Below, piece by piece: positions 63,001 to 64,000 of a stretch of DNA of 64,000 nucleotides; the stretch's first letter is position 1, and every line of letters begins with the position of its first letter. Both the position numbers and the translations under genes were made by a program. The notes below the pieces were generated by a model that searched no databases, was not told the DNA's origin, and was given only the letters and a program-made list of their open reading frames with translations. The DNA comes from Limnohabitans kasalickyi (GTDB taxonomy: Bacteria; Pseudomonadota; Gammaproteobacteria; Burkholderiales; Burkholderiaceae_C): contig OZ248419.1 in assembly GCA_965234325.1 (NCBI GenBank), forward strand, positions 1-64,000. The letters run 5' to 3'.

Positions 63001-64000
63001 GTTGTCTGTGGCCACATCGGCCACAACGGGTGCTGCGACCGCCGTATCCACGGTCACTACGGAATCAGCGGAAACGGGGCTGACATTACCAGCCTTGTCA
63101 GTGATCAATGCTGTCAAGGTATGGGCGCTGTCTGCACCCGCCAAACTGACCTTGATCAACTTGAAGCCTGAGGCTAAGTCATCGGCTGTCACCGTAGCTG
63201 CAGAACCCACCGCTACAGAACCGTCTTTCAATTGAATGATGTCGCCGGTGATCACAGACGTTCCATCGGTGGCCTTGTTTTCAAACAAAACTTTGACAGA
63301 GACATCTGCAGGCTTGTTGGTCAGCGCAGGCGCATCCACCGTTGGCTTAGCAGCCGCAGTTTTGTCTAACGATTGGCCTTGTGCTGTTGAAATAGCGGTG
63401 ATGCTGGCAGCAGTACTGATGGTTGTCGAGGCAGTCGAGATTTCATCTTTCAAAGCTTGGGAAACTGTACTTGGCAAAATCTCAGTCAATACAGCGGTGC
63501 TGTTCAAGGTGATAGCCGGTGCAGTCCCGTTGTTAGCAATTTTGGTTGTTAGGTTGCTAATCACTTCCGCCGACTTGGTCGCATCGCCACCTGAGGCCAA
63601 CGCCACGATGGTTGCCACTTGTGCAGCCGCTTTTTGGACAACCGTGTTGTTTTGAGCAATCGGGTCGTAGCTGGTCAACGACTTGCCACCCAAACTATCG
63701 GTCAGGCCCAGCGCTGTAGCCACTTTGGCCATGGCTGCTTGAACAACTGCATCATTCACAACCGTAGTTGGACTGGCAGCTACCTGCTGCTCCACCACCG
63801 TTTGAACCAGGGTCGTCAAAGGTGTGATGGAGGTTGAGCCTTTTGGCGCCTTCAACACCGTGGTGTTGGGAACACCCGTGTCAATGTTGACACCGCCTTG
63901 CACCAGCAAAGTTCCGCCCACCAAATTTCCAGGAATTAAAATATTACCGTTTTTGTCGGTCTCACCGACCAAGGTATCCACACCCACATCGATGCGGCCG
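60079..64000 (-). CDS. Ig-repeat protein with cohesin-like and RTX C-terminus, 5' end beyond window
   Basis: The frame is open to the right edge (1307 codons visible), so the N-terminus is missing and the internal GTG at 63987 is not its start. The visible N-part has a GRIDVGVDTLVGETDKNGN segment with SITPLTTLVQ, like the lipoprotein at 7182. Five or more Ig-like repeats follow (GTAEAGASVAVTWG, AGNVSVAGTKAV). Then come a cohesin-like sandwich (NFDFSLLVDTSKVN, SGWTILPS, LAAFGSAPS) and an RTX segment (GTTADDLIITGTG). It ends LADLVYQLPTPAVI, without the dockerin-like tag. This makes it a possible scaffold partner. Function unknown. Confidence 0.85.
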   Translation of the reverse strand, partial: GRIDVGVDTLVGETDKNGNILIPGNLVGGTLLVQGGVNIDTGVPNTTVLKAPKGSTSITPLTTLVQTVVEQQVAASPTTVVNDAVVQAAMAKVATALGLTDSLGGKSLTSYDPIAQNNTVVQKAAAQVATIVALASGGDATKSAEVISNLTTKIANNGTAPAITLNSTAVLTEILPSTVSQALKDEISTASTTISTAASITAISTAQGQSLDKTAAAKPTVDAPALTNKPADVSVKVLFENKATDGTSVITGDIIQLKDGSVAVGSAATVTADDLASGFKLIKVSLAGADSAHTLTALITDKAGNVSPVSADSVVTVDTAVAAPVVADVATDNVVNGAEKTAGLAVSGTAEAGSSVAVTWGATTKTVTATGGNWTANFASADLPADGATTISAVATDLAGNVSVAGTKAVNVDTAVAAPVVAAVATDSVVNAAEKTAGVAVSGTAEAGASVVVTWGATSKTVTATDGNWTANFVSAKVPADGATTVSAVATDVVGNVSVAGTKAITVDTAVAAPVVAAVSTDNFVNAAEKAEGVAVSGTAEAGASVAVTWGSTTKTVTAAGGNWTANFAATDVPADASTSISAVATDVAGNVSAAGTKAVTVDSVSPTATATIQTVEDNVPSTTVTEVTKGSTTNDNTPTLVGNLTAALGAGEVLAVYDGAVRLGAATVTNTGWNFVSTSLTNGDHSLSVVVEDSAGNRGAVSSAYAFKVDATVPAATAAVTALAASVNSDKPAISGTITGAMASGDVVKVFDGGTLLGNATVSGSAWSLTPSSALSQGQHKITAVVENAGGTQSALSAEKAFSVDTVAPVTPVLTSFSDNSGLTTDNITNDKTVTFNMTAEAGSKLEVFSGTTSLGLATESSTAAGTFSFTTASLADGSYSIKAVSSDAAGNASTSEIKTLVIDATAPAKSAITDWVNNGSNIKLVISAETGTEVTVSKGSNVLGTATETSTKGIYNYTAAIESTGNYGFTTKAKDVAGNVSADNTQTAIFVSGESFQTVTPGSVDLKVVSSTSTALTLALFPKFNFTGIDNFDFSLLVDTSKVNVPTDAEVTSVSGWTILPSTTDLSNTTVDILTLAAFGSAPSTSAATALATFVLNWKSGPVTLGLNVYSFAPNLGDSVNTGGEILETASGKPSFSFVPGNGVAEGTTADDLIITGTGNVSVTGKAGADTILLGNSAVNLTLTDFAFGTDKIDVSKLMMGSGYTSTAATAAANVGVMLASTPSNIAALISSKDASLENKFGAWFEAATTGTNKGVLHLFGDIDAAVGAGHIAPNLVDIVIGANSTGTFSLADLVYQLPTPAVI
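60640..61020 (-). other. Cohesin-like domain without dockerin
   Basis: Residues around PGSVDLKVVSSTSTALTLAL to LGLNVYSFAPN share the pattern VDxxxxxxxGWxxxxxxxxxxxxLAAFG with the inserts at 45800-46290 and 54640-55010. The match is by eye, not a profile search. Confidence 0.45.

Overview
The window looks like a chromosomal segment of a betaproteobacterium (Burkholderiales, most like Comamonadaceae). This rests on gene order (rpmF-plsX-fabH-fabD-fabG-acpP-fabF; mucD-lepA-lepB-rnc-era-recO-pdxJ-acpS-nagZ; hemC-hemD-hemX-hemY), a Bug/TctC-type solute receptor, and recognisable protein families. I could not search databases, so the genus is not claimed. I saw no tRNA, rRNA, insertion sequence or CRISPR array.

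Layout. (1) 1-4608, minus: the 5' part of a giant repetitive gene that runs off the left edge. It has an LEPR-XLL-type N-terminus and 414-residue repeats. (2) 4609-5580: AT-rich, gene-free spacer with small repeats and palindromes. (3) 5581-38557: a dense housekeeping core. It holds lysS, a lipoprotein, small proteins, a Bug receptor, the nagZ-to-mucD block, the fatty-acid/phospholipid block, maf, an RsmI-like methylase, sppA, a Rieske protein, gph-like HAD, rluC, a divergent rne with a long leader, and hemY/X/D/C. Many minus-strand genes overlap as ATGA or TGATG, so several starts can be fixed. (4) 38671-64000, minus: an accessory cluster of five large predicted surface or secreted proteins plus one glycosyltransferase.

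The accessory cluster is the exciting part. Four proteins (593, 1422, 2443 and 1994 aa) end in the same module of about 200 residues: a short carboxypeptidase-regulatory-like domain (WKxH motif), a dockerin-like segment with one canonical calcium loop (DANQDGKITSAD), and a conserved tail (GDVNGSW). Two of them carry a cohesin-like beta-sandwich inserted inside that module. The fifth protein, at 60079 onward, carries a related cohesin-like domain and no dockerin. The smallest tagged protein is a cyclophilin-type prolyl isomerase. My inference is an extracellular calcium-dependent cohesin/dockerin-like assembly of RTX and Ig-repeat proteins that includes its own foldase and possibly its own glycosyltransferase. 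No type I secretion genes are in the window, so the export route is unknown.

Other points to check: rpoE/rseA/rseB are absent between fabF and mucD, where I expect them in this group; a hairpin plus T-tract that may end a small RNA or attenuate lepA; phased DnaA-box-like motifs upstream of lepA; a hairpin hiding the start codon of the gene after fabF; and nearly identical long DNA repeats inside and between the giant genes that should recombine and confuse assembly.
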